Of a DNA stretch of 39,107 bases, positions 23,105-30,378 are shown one piece after another; positions within the stretch are counted from its first letter, which is position 1, and each line of letters opens with the position of its first letter. A program made the translations under genes and the position numbers. Below the pieces are notes generated by a model. The model saw only the letters and a program-made list of their open reading frames with translations. It was not told where the DNA came from and searched no databases. This stretch comes from Bacilli bacterium (lineage in GTDB: Bacteria > Bacillota_I > Bacilli_A > RF39 > UBA660). Where the stretch lies: the NCBI GenBank assembly GCA_022801735.1, contig JAAWSW010000004.1, forward strand, positions 1 to 39,107, in the 5' to 3' direction.

Positions 23105-23438
23105 GCTTACATCTCCCTTCTAATTAAATTCCTTACAACCTTACTATACACCTAAATTGCCCTACTTGTAGCAAATTCTGAAATACAAAATCCGACAAAA
23201 TTTGCAAAATAGGAAATACCAATGTTGTAGGTAATTTGTATTTTACTATAAAAAGTCCATCTTGTTTCAAAACTTGCGTCAAGGTATCATTTTCGTGCAT
23301 GAATGATTCAAAGTGTCGCAAGTAATAACACATCGGCTATCATTCACACAGGCTCCACCCATGATTCACACAAAAATACGACACAATATGACAAAAATTG
23401 ATAACATAGAGGTGCAATTATAGAAAGCAGTTGATTTT
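23105..23438. promoter_or_regulatory. Divergent control region between csp and agrB
   Basis: No gene is seen. Inverted segments GCAAATT (23171) with AATTTGC (23199) and AAATACAAA (23180) with TTTGTATTT (about 23236) can fold on either strand. The agrB-proximal half carries the repeats annotated separately. A possible -10 for agrB is TAACAT at 23402-23407, with no -35 consensus. Confidence 0.5.
23339..23372 (+). repeat. Phased direct repeats upstream of agrB
   Basis: AT(C/G)ATTCACACA occurs at 23339-23350 and 23361-23372, 22 bp apart on the same strand. A partial third copy, ATGATTCA, is at 23303-23310. Spacing of two helical turns and position upstream of agrB suit a LytTR regulator such as AgrA. 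Binding is not proven. Confidence 0.5.
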
Positions 23439-24038
23439 ATGAAAGAATTATTTGTTGGCACTTCTATTGATATAATAAAAAAACAATGTCCCGAGTATAG
23501 TAATATAAAACTAGAAGAGATAAAATATGGATTAGCCAGTTTATATTTAACAATTTCTAAAACAATTGTTATTGGTACTATGGCATATATTTTAGGGATT
23601 TTAACAGAATTAATTATTTTTACTATAATATACAACCTACTAAGAATGACATCATTTGGTTTGCATGCGACCAAAAGTTGGATATGTTTATTATCTTCAT
23701 CAATAATTTTCATGGGATGCCCTTATCTATGTTATATAGTAACCATCCCTATATTGCTCAAATTTATTATTGGAATAGTTGGAGTAATATTAATATTTAA
23801 AAACAGTCCTGCTGATACTAAAAAGAAGCCAATTATAAATCCTAAAAGGAGAATGGTTTATAAATTAATATCAACACTGACTGCCACTATATTTGTAATA
23901 CTATCATTAACTATATCTGATAACTTTTTATCTAATAGTTTTATATTTTCTATCATATTACAAAATATTATGATATCTAAAATAACCTATAAACTATTTG
24001 GATTACCTTATGATAATTATAAAAATTATCAATTATAA
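23439..24038 (+). CDS. agrB: AgrB-type peptide-processing membrane protease
   Basis: AgrB cuts the AgrD propeptide behind the future C-terminus and forms the thiolactone of the autoinducing peptide. The 199-residue protein has the catalytic pair H76 and C83 in RMTSFGLHATKSWIC, at nearly the same positions as in Staphylococcus (H77, C84). The conserved R69 precedes them, and the membrane-embedded NSPADTKKKPI motif follows at about 122-132. Five to six membrane segments are visible. The ribosome site is weak (GAAAG), so expression may be limited at initiation. It is followed 32 bp later by agrD, and both converge on the agrC-agrA pair. Confidence 0.93.
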   Translation: MKELFVGTSIDIIKKQCPEYSNIKLEEIKYGLASLYLTISKTIVIGTMAYILGILTELIIFTIIYNLLRMTSFGLHATKSWICLLSSSIIFMGCPYLCYIVTIPILLKFIIGIVGVILIFKNSPADTKKKPIINPKRRMVYKLISTLTATIFVILSLTISDNFLSNSFIFSIILQNIMISKITYKLFGLPYDNYKNYQL

Positions 24039-24070
24039 AATTTAAATAAAAGTAAGAAGGGAGTAAGTAC

Positions 24071-24190
24071 ATGTCATTTATAGCAGCAATACTTGCTAAT
24101 TTAGGTGGTTTATTTGCTAACATAGGAAGCCAAATGTGTGGATTTTGGTGGTATGATGAAGAAGAAACACCAAAAAGTTTAATAAAATAA
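24071..24190 (+). CDS. agrD: AgrD autoinducing peptide precursor
   Basis: A 39-residue propeptide with the three-part AgrD layout. Residues 1-20 form an amphipathic helix (MSFIAAILANLGGLFANIGS). The core follows as QMCGFWWY, with the single cysteine C23. The acidic tail DEEETPKSLIK matches the Staphylococcus AgrD tail DEVEVPKELTQL in place and pattern. By that alignment cleavage would fall before the acidic run, giving a ring of CGFWW or CGFWWY with a short exocyclic tail. AGAAGGGAG precedes the ATG at good spacing. The ring is unusually aromatic, with two adjacent tryptophans. The ring size is inference. Confidence 0.88.
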   Translation: MSFIAAILANLGGLFANIGSQMCGFWWYDEEETPKSLIK

Positions 24191-24223
24191 CATACAATCA
24201 AATAACAAACGAATAACAAACAA

Positions 24224-24255
24224 AAAAATGTAGAACGAGTAAATTCTACATTTTT
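24224..24255. terminator. Bidirectional terminator between agrBD and agrAC
   Basis: 12-bp arms AAAAATGTAGAA and TTCTACATTTTT with an 8-base loop, T-rich on both sides. It overlaps the agrC stop codon (24246) and serves both converging units. Confidence 0.92.
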
Positions 24256-25553
24256 ATTTTTAATCTTTGTGTAAACATATCTCTACAAATCTCTTTTTCA
24301 TTTTCCAAACTAGAATCACCTCTAATTATTTCATCAACTAAGGATAATCCATAACCATGGCCTTTTCCTTTTGTTGTATAACCCTTATTACCAATCTTAT
24401 CTACGGCAAGATTACCAGAATAATTATTAGATATATCAATACATAAATAACCATCCATATTATATAACTCAACTGTAATAATTTGTTTCTTTAATTTTTC
24501 AACTTCCTCAATGGAATTATCTAAAAATACTCCCATTATTTTACAAATATTAAGCATTGTTCCATCATCTAAATTAATCAAATCAGATGTTTTTACATCT
24601 CTTGAAATTTCAAGTGCATACTTAATTTTCATTTCTTTCATCTTACATAATTTAGAATAAATAATTGAACGAAGTCCTCCTTCAGGAATCTTTTCTGTTT
24701 TCTTAAATATACCTTCATTATCTTTAGATTTATTATCGATAAGTTTATCTATATAATTAATTGTAGTTTTATCTTCTGACTTTATCATATTTCTAATTAT
24801 TAATAATTGATTTTTATTTTCATGATTAGTAACTCTATATTTATCCATCATAGTTTCATGTTCACGCAAACTAGATAGACTAGTTGCATATTTATTACTT
24901 ACTTTTCTATAATTTTCTCTTACATTAGAAAGTCTTAAAATAACAAAAACATAAAGAATTATTAAAATAGTATTACAAGTTAAAATCACTATAGGTGGTA
25001 AATCAATATATGTCATCACCATAAATAAACTTGCTAAAATAACAGTTATAACAAAATTCAAAACTAAATTATTACTTTTAAGGTTGCCTGCCAATTTATA
25101 TAATACACCATATATCTTATATGGTATTGGTGTTTTTAAAGATAAAAATGCCAATACAGGTACACCAAGATTAATTACTAACATACCTAATAAATTATGA
25201 TTTACATTATCAGGGTTTGATTCAATAAATGTAAATGTTATTACAACCAAAATCAATTCACAAATCATAGCAATAAACTCTGATACTACGACTGTTAAGA
25301 ATGCTTTCTCAACATTTCTAAATAACCAATAACACAATACAAATAGTATTAATATCACTAAAAATATTTTCAAAAATTGTGGCAAATAAAAATTAACTAT
25401 AGTACTACCTAAAGTGGCTAATATTACACCAAGGTAAATTTTATAATTTTTAAAATCTATTTTAATATTTAATAATTTATGCCAACAATTAACCATAAAC
25501 ATAGCCAATACTGAAGTACCCACTATATACACAATCAAAATTTCTAAATCCAT
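24246..25553 (-). CDS. agrC: AgrC-type sensor histidine kinase
   Basis: A membrane receptor kinase of the GHKL (HPK10) class that senses the autoinducing peptide. Residues 1-210 hold about six membrane segments. A linker leads to the phospho-acceptor histidine H244 in RVTNHENKNQLLIIRNMI. The ATP-binding domain shows the N-box region ICKIMGVFLDNSIEE and the G-box GYTTKGKGHGYGLSLV. The 435-residue length is normal. The start lies 1-2 bp after agrA, with GAGGGAGAG inside the agrA end, so the two are translationally linked. Gene order is agrA then agrC, the reverse of Staphylococcus. Its ligand is most simply the neighbouring AgrD product. Confidence 0.92.
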   Translation of the reverse strand: MDLEILIVYIVGTSVLAMFMVNCWHKLLNIKIDFKNYKIYLGVILATLGSTIVNFYLPQFLKIFLVILILFVLCYWLFRNVEKAFLTVVVSEFIAMICELILVVITFTFIESNPDNVNHNLLGMLVINLGVPVLAFLSLKTPIPYKIYGVLYKLAGNLKSNNLVLNFVITVILASLFMVMTYIDLPPIVILTCNTILIILYVFVILRLSNVRENYRKVSNKYATSLSSLREHETMMDKYRVTNHENKNQLLIIRNMIKSEDKTTINYIDKLIDNKSKDNEGIFKKTEKIPEGGLRSIIYSKLCKMKEMKIKYALEISRDVKTSDLINLDDGTMLNICKIMGVFLDNSIEEVEKLKKQIITVELYNMDGYLCIDISNNYSGNLAVDKIGNKGYTTKGKGHGYGLSLVDEIIRGDSSLENEKEICRDMFTQRLKIKM

Positions 25554-25554
25554 A

Positions 25555-26256
25555 TTATATCAACTCTCCCTCAAATCTTGTAGATACTAGATCTATTTGT
25601 TCACCAGTATCAAACATTATAATTTTTTTATTCTTATTAAACCTAACCACTCTTTTTCTATTAACTACACATGCCCTATGTGTTTTTATAAAAGATGGAT
25701 TAAGTGATTTCGTTATTTCATTTAAACTTTTATTCAATGTAAATTCTGCATAATCAGTTTTAATTATACATTTTCTCTCCATACTTTCTTTAACAATATA
25801 TAAAATATCGTCTAAAGCAATTGTATATATTGTTCCGCAATCTTTAACTCTAAGCATTTTTCTTACCTTTAACATTTGTAATGCCTTATCTATAGCCAAT
25901 GATAATTTAATATCAGTATTATCAAATTTATTAATAAATGTTAAAAATGAAAGTTGATTTTTAGAAACTGAATCGCTAAGTTCTTGATGCCCTGTTAAAA
26001 ATATAATTACACTGTCCACATCTTCCTTTCTTATCATTCGAGCAATATCCACACCAGAACCATTTGGAAGTTCAATATCCAGTATATATACTTTAAAAGA
26101 CTCATTATTATTTACCATATTTATAATATTTTGATTATAATCATCAAATTCATGAATATGATATTCAAAATCATTTTTCATCATATAACTAGTGATAATA
26201 GAGGCAATCTTATGCCTATAACCTTGGTTATCTTCACAAATAATAAAATTTATCAT
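25555..26256 (-). CDS. agrA: AgrA-type LytTR response regulator
   Basis: The DNA-binding partner of AgrC, 233 residues. The receiver domain has the acidic pair E8-D9 and the phospho-acceptor D60 in YILDIELPNGSGVDIAR, with the conserved threonine in TGHQE and lysine in INKFD. The LytTR domain (about 135-233) contains LNPSFIKTHRACVVNRKRV, the stretch that contacts DNA in AgrA. It is first in the agrA-agrC operon. It probably activates agrB and agrD through the phased repeats upstream of agrB, though this is inferred. A close paralogue without a kinase lies at 4933-5685. Confidence 0.93.
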   Translation of the reverse strand: MINFIICEDNQGYRHKIASIITSYMMKNDFEYHIHEFDDYNQNIINMVNNNESFKVYILDIELPNGSGVDIARMIRKEDVDSVIIFLTGHQELSDSVSKNQLSFLTFINKFDNTDIKLSLAIDKALQMLKVRKMLRVKDCGTIYTIALDDILYIVKESMERKCIIKTDYAEFTLNKSLNEITKSLNPSFIKTHRACVVNRKRVVRFNKNKKIIMFDTGEQIDLVSTRFEGELI

Positions 26257-26381
26257 AAATCTTACCTTCTTTTGTTTATTTGTATACCCTTACGACCTTT
26301 TAAATATAACATATTTTATTGCCAATTACTACCATTTTTTGACAATTTTTTCATTTTGCATATTATTTTTGTATAAATAAA

Positions 26382-26409
26382 AAAACAAAGAACGAATTAT
26401 CTTTGTTTT
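26382..26409 (-). terminator. Terminator of the lipoprotein gene
   Basis: Arms AAAACAAAGA and TCTTTGTTTT with an 8-base loop, overlapping the stop at 26397. Confidence 0.88.
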
Positions 26410-27008
26410 CCCTCACTTTTTTCTTTCGCATCATCTAACCAATTAGTGCCTTTATCCATAACATAAGCACCTAAATCTGTACTCTTATCCCATAGCCACT
26501 CACCAGCATCTGATAATTTCTCTTTAGCCTTTTCCTTATACTCTGGTATATAACTTTCAATATAACTATCCAAAGTTCCTAAAGAATTTTTTGCCATTTC
26601 TACTGTACTATCAGAAACATCATTAATTGTATATCCATTAATTTCTTCACCATTAAACAAGAAATTAAAAATAGTATCAAAATTATCCATTGCTTGTTCT
26701 TTAGTTTTCTGATAAGACTCAGTCTGCTTAACTTCATCCGTTGCATTTGCAAGTTCAGAAGCACTATCAGTCATAATAGTAATTGCCGCTTCTACAGCAT
26801 TAGATCCTTCAACTTTATCATATTCTTTTTCAACAAAATTTTTCTCTTCTGTACTTACTGCTACATCATCAACACTTTGTTCATTAGTAATATTTTCCTC
26901 ATTGCTATTTTTGGTTTCATTTACACCACATCCAACCAAAGTAAAAGATAAACCTCCAGCAAGTAACATCATAACCATCTTCTTTGACAAATTTAGATTT
27001 CTAGTCAT
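26397..27008 (-). CDS. Lipoprotein of unknown function
   Basis: A 203-residue lipoprotein. The signal peptide ends in the lipobox LVGC with the lipidated cysteine at C27. A disordered acidic stretch rich in Asn, Glu and Ser follows (28-60). The rest is helical and acidic, with amphipathic segments such as SAVEAAITIMTDSASELANA-like and WLWDKSTDLGAYVMDKGTNW-like helices. No family is recognised. It would sit on the outer face of the membrane. It has its own strong promoter and terminator. It lies upstream of agrA, but separate transcription argues against a direct agr role. Confidence 0.75.
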   Translation of the reverse strand: MTRNLNLSKKMVMMLLAGGLSFTLVGCGVNETKNSNEENITNEQSVDDVAVSTEEKNFVEKEYDKVEGSNAVEAAITIMTDSASELANATDEVKQTESYQKTKEQAMDNFDTIFNFLFNGEEINGYTINDVSDSTVEMAKNSLGTLDSYIESYIPEYKEKAKEKLSDAGEWLWDKSTDLGAYVMDKGTNWLDDAKEKSEGKQR

Positions 27009-27026
27009 ATTTCCACCTCTTGATAT

Positions 27027-27055
27027 ATTATACCATTTAATAAAAAAATTAACAA
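27027..27055 (-). promoter_or_regulatory. Lipoprotein gene promoter
   Basis: Minus-strand TTGTTA (27050-27055), 17 bp, TATAAT (27027-27032) with an upstream TGG (extended -10). Confidence 0.75.
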
Positions 27056-27079
27056 AATTTATATAATTCGTACAAATAT

Positions 27080-27145
27080 ATGGATAATAAAATAATATCG
27101 AAAGTTACTGGCTTAACAATAAAAGAGATAGAAAGTTTAAAATAG
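27080..27145 (+). pseudogene. Tail fragment resembling an Rpn/PD-(D/E)xK transposase-like nuclease
   Basis: The last 21 codons of a reading frame end in MDNKIISKVTGLTIKEIESL. This is like the C-terminal signature (ISKITGLSIEEIEKL) of Rpn-family recombination-promoting nucleases. It has no ribosome site, and the frame is closed 27 bp upstream. A terminator follows, as if the end of a lost gene remained. Nothing else is seen in 27160-27289. Confidence 0.4.
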
Positions 27146-27159
27146 CTTTCTATCTTTTT
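27122..27159 (+). terminator. Terminator after the fragment
   Basis: Arms AGATAGAAAG and CTTTCTATCT with a 10-base loop and T-run. The left arm lies within the coding fragment, as at other genes here. It has no intact plus-strand gene to serve. Confidence 0.75.
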
Positions 27160-27289
27160 CTTTACACATTTTTAAAATTTTACGTTTTTTGGCAATTATA
27201 AACTTTAATTTTTGATTACATTACCTTTAACCCTTAAAATAAAACTTAATTTATAACGTAAAACTTCGTTAAATATTTTATAAAGACAT

Positions 27290-29869
27290 TTAAACGCCGC
27301 CTATTTCTCCTTTTTTTCTAAGTAAAACCTTTCTTAGAAAATCTATCGGTATTACCAAAGCCGCTAAACCTACCATAACTTCAAATTCAAATAAACTAAG
27401 GCCATAAGTTCTAAACATATCACCACCATAATAAATAAGATAAATTTGAACTATCAAAATAAAAGCAATTACCAATATGAAAATTTTATTTTTAGTAAGA
27501 TGCGCTAATAAATTTAACCTATGAGTTCTTGCATTAAAACAATTAAAAATACTAATAAAAATAAATAATCCAAAGAAGGCAGTCATCAAATCATTAGTGT
27601 TTTCATTTCCAAATATACTGTGGATAAATGGGCTTTTCAAAAATATTACACATAGTAAAGCCGAAAATACACCAGTAATAAAAATTTCTTGTTTCATATA
27701 ATCATTAATAATCATTTCATTCTTATTTTTAGGTTTTTCATTCATATATTCTTTAAGTGCAGGTTCAAAAGAGAATGCAATACCTGCTAAAGTATCCATA
27801 ACCATATTTATCCAAAGCATCTGAATAACAGTAACTGGAGTATCCACACCAATAAATGGACCAATTATAGAAATACTAACCGCACATAAATTAACTGTTA
27901 ACTGAAATACAATAAACTTACGAATACTCTTAAATATTGTTCTACCATATAAAACAGCATTAGAAATAGATAATAAATTATCATCTAAAATAACTATATC
28001 GCTAGCCTCTTTTGCCACTTCAGTTCCAGATCCCATCGCAAAACCAACATCGGCTTTTTTTAGTGCTGGCGCATCATTAACACCATCACCAGTCATTCCA
28101 ACTACTAATCCCGATTCCTGAGCAAGTTTAACTAATTTACTTTTATCTTGGGGTAGTGAACGCGCAATAATCTTAAGATTAGGAAGCAATTTTTTAATTT
28201 CCTCATCTGATTTTTTAGATAATTCATCACTAGTTAAAACAATATCATCTTCACTTGTAATAAGACCAACTTCCTTACCTATAGCATATGCAGTCTTCAC
28301 ATTATCACCAGTAATCATAACCGTATTAATATGCGCACTTCGTATTAAAGATAAGCCTTCAACCGCCTCAGGTCTAACCTCATCTTTTATATAAACAAGA
28401 CCTATAAAAGTAAGTCTACTAAGTCTATCCTTAACTGGAGTAGTTGCTAACGCAAGAACCCGAACACCTTTAGAAGTAGCCTCCTCAATTTGTTTATATA
28501 ACTTTTCCTTGTGGAAAAAACCACTTTTCTTCTCACCATCATAATAATGAGAACACTTTTCCACAATAATTTCAGGGGCGCCTTTTACTAAGTGAAAAAT
28601 ATCACCATTTTGCCTAATACTAGACATTGAATACTTAGTATCACTAGAAAAAGGGAGACTATCAATAACATCATAACTAATACTCTTTTGCTCAAAAAAA
28701 TCAAGTAATGCTCTATCTGTAATATTTCCCCCAATTGCCTTACCATCATTACCATAACTACTCGCATTATTTCCAACCAAAGAAAGTCTAACTTTATTAT
28801 AAAAATATTTATCTTGTAATAATTCAGATTCATCACGATAAACCTTACCATTAGGACTTACAACACCAATAACCTCTAACTTACCTTTAGTAATAGTCCC
28901 AGTTTTATCAGTAAATAAAATATTAATATTTCCAGCAGTTTCAATTCCCATAAGTTTTCTAACTAAAACATTGCTCTTAAGCATTCTTTTCATATTCGAA
29001 GATAACACTAAAGTAATCATCATAGGAAGACCCTCTGGAACTGCTACAACTATAATTGTAACACTTAAAGTAAGAGCATGTAATAAATAACCAAACATTA
29101 CATGAAAATTAGTAACAGTATCCTTTATTAAAGAAATATTAAAATTATTATCTATAATAATTACTGAAAATAGATAAGAAACTGTTACTAAAATTGCTCC
29201 TATATAACCCATTTTACTAATCTGTTTAGCCAAATGAGTTAAACGTAATTTCAATGGACTATCAGGTTTCTTCTCATTAACCTCTTTCGCAAGAGTACCA
29301 TAAAAAGTACTATCTCCAACCTTTTCCACAAGCATTAACGCATCACCAGAATACACAACAGAAGAGCGATAAACAGGGCTATTAGTTTTTTTCTCAATTT
29401 CCTTCATTTCTCCATTTAAATTAGACTCATTAACCTGTAATTTACCTTTTATTATCTTTCCATCTGCAGGAATTTGATCACCAGTTTGTAAACTAATCAC
29501 ATCACCTACTACAATCTCATTAATTTCCACCTCTGACAAAATATTATTTCGCAATGCCTTACTCTTAATTTTAGAAGCATCTTCTTGAAGTTTGTCAAAA
29601 GCCTTCTCACTTCCATATTCAGAAAGTGAAGAAATAAAAGAGGCTAAAAAAATAGCAATTACAATTCCAATAGTCTCATACCAATCAAAATCTTGAAATA
29701 AAAATAAAGTCTTAACTGCTAAAGCAATTAACAAAATTTTAATAATTGGATCACCAAGTGCTGAAAATAAATGTTTGATAAAACTATCCCTAGCCTGTGC
29801 TTTAATTTCATTTGTTCCATGTTCTTTTCTACTTATATTTACTTCTTCATCAGTTAAACCTGTCTTCAT
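27290..29869 (-). CDS. Calcium-transporting P-type ATPase (PMCA type)
   Basis: An 859-residue P2-type ATPase that pumps calcium out of the cell. Order: N-terminal cytoplasmic part, two membrane segments, actuator domain, membrane pair with VVAVPEGLPMMITL (275-287), phosphorylation site DKTGT (D321), nucleotide domain with LVKGAPE, hinge MTGDGVNDAPALKKADVGFA, and six C-terminal membrane segments. PEGLP and the single-chain C-terminal region fit plasma-membrane calcium pumps. The actuator loop reads NLNGEMKE rather than the usual TGES, so one normally conserved residue differs. The start is the ATG at 29869 behind AGGAGG. No clear promoter is seen in the 74-bp gap upstream. Confidence 0.93.
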   Translation of the reverse strand: MKTGLTDEEVNISRKEHGTNEIKAQARDSFIKHLFSALGDPIIKILLIALAVKTLFLFQDFDWYETIGIVIAIFLASFISSLSEYGSEKAFDKLQEDASKIKSKALRNNILSEVEINEIVVGDVISLQTGDQIPADGKIIKGKLQVNESNLNGEMKEIEKKTNSPVYRSSVVYSGDALMLVEKVGDSTFYGTLAKEVNEKKPDSPLKLRLTHLAKQISKMGYIGAILVTVSYLFSVIIIDNNFNISLIKDTVTNFHVMFGYLLHALTLSVTIIVVAVPEGLPMMITLVLSSNMKRMLKSNVLVRKLMGIETAGNINILFTDKTGTITKGKLEVIGVVSPNGKVYRDESELLQDKYFYNKVRLSLVGNNASSYGNDGKAIGGNITDRALLDFFEQKSISYDVIDSLPFSSDTKYSMSSIRQNGDIFHLVKGAPEIIVEKCSHYYDGEKKSGFFHKEKLYKQIEEATSKGVRVLALATTPVKDRLSRLTFIGLVYIKDEVRPEAVEGLSLIRSAHINTVMITGDNVKTAYAIGKEVGLITSEDDIVLTSDELSKKSDEEIKKLLPNLKIIARSLPQDKSKLVKLAQESGLVVGMTGDGVNDAPALKKADVGFAMGSGTEVAKEASDIVILDDNLLSISNAVLYGRTIFKSIRKFIVFQLTVNLCAVSISIIGPFIGVDTPVTVIQMLWINMVMDTLAGIAFSFEPALKEYMNEKPKNKNEMIINDYMKQEIFITGVFSALLCVIFLKSPFIHSIFGNENTNDLMTAFFGLFIFISIFNCFNARTHRLNLLAHLTKNKIFILVIAFILIVQIYLIYYGGDMFRTYGLSLFEFEVMVGLAALVIPIDFLRKVLLRKKGEIGGV

Positions 29870-29942
29870 AGGCACCTCCTACAAAAACATATTAATCAAA
29901 ACTTATTTATATCACATAAACAAATCGACAATTAAAAACAAA

Positions 29943-29966
29943 AAAATGGCTATATTAAACCATTTT
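29943..29966 (-). terminator. Terminator of the HTH gene
   Basis: Arms AAAATGG and CCATTTT with a 10-base loop, overlapping the stop at 29950, then T-rich on the minus strand. Confidence 0.75.
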
Positions 29967-30276
29967 CTTTAAGTAAATTATAAATACATGAATAACTACG
30001 CTTATTATAAAACTTACAAAACTTTCTAATACTAACATTACTTTTTTTATAAAGTGTTATTATTTTTTGCTTTTCTTCTTCACTCATTACATTTGCAGGA
30101 ACTCTATTTTTATTACCATGTTCAAGACGGATTTCGCCATTCAAAACTTCTTTTTTTAACTTTAGAATATACTTAGGATGATATCCCGTAATAGCCGCTA
30201 TCTCATTATACGTTAAAAATGTTTTGTTATTAAGTTTATCTTTTATCAACTTTACTGCTTCCTTTTTATTAGACAT
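29950..30276 (-). CDS. Helix-turn-helix protein, transposase-derived
   Basis: A 108-residue protein with two helix-turn-helix units. The first contains TYNEIAAITGYHPKYILKLKKEV. The linker RLEHGNKNRVPANVMSEEEK and the second unit IITLYKKSNVSIRKFCKFYN resemble the N-terminal DNA-binding part of ISNCY-type transposases. No DDE catalytic domain follows, and no inverted repeats are seen around it. It has its own good ribosome site (CAGGAG), promoter and terminator, so it looks like a kept small regulator rather than debris. The ATG at 30276 is chosen; an upstream ATG overlaps the ribosome site. The target is unknown. Confidence 0.65.
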   Translation of the reverse strand: MSNKKEAVKLIKDKLNNKTFLTYNEIAAITGYHPKYILKLKKEVLNGEIRLEHGNKNRVPANVMSEEEKQKIITLYKKSNVSIRKFCKFYNKRSYSCIYNLLKENGLI

Positions 30277-30308
30277 AATATCCATCTCCTGCATATATAT
30301 TCAGTCCC

Positions 30309-30339
30309 ATTATACCACTGACTTACCCACTCGTGTCAA
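30309..30339 (-). promoter_or_regulatory. Promoter of the HTH gene
   Basis: Minus-strand TTGACA (30334-30339), 19 bp, TATAAT (30309-30314) with TGG before it. The spacer holds CCACT twice 11 bp apart (plus strand), a possible operator. Confidence 0.55.
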
Positions 30340-30350
30340 TATTTTAACAA

Positions 30351-30378
30351 AAAAAGCGAAATTTTTACTTCGCTTTTT
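30351..30378 (-). terminator. yhgE terminator
   Basis: Arms AAAAAGCGAA and TTCGCTTTTT with an 8-base loop, overlapping the stop at 30365. Confidence 0.92.

Noticed and set aside
23133..23333. A 66-codon minus-strand frame upstream of the cold-shock gene
   Set aside because: No ribosome site. It spans the control region between csp and agrB and has no family resemblance.
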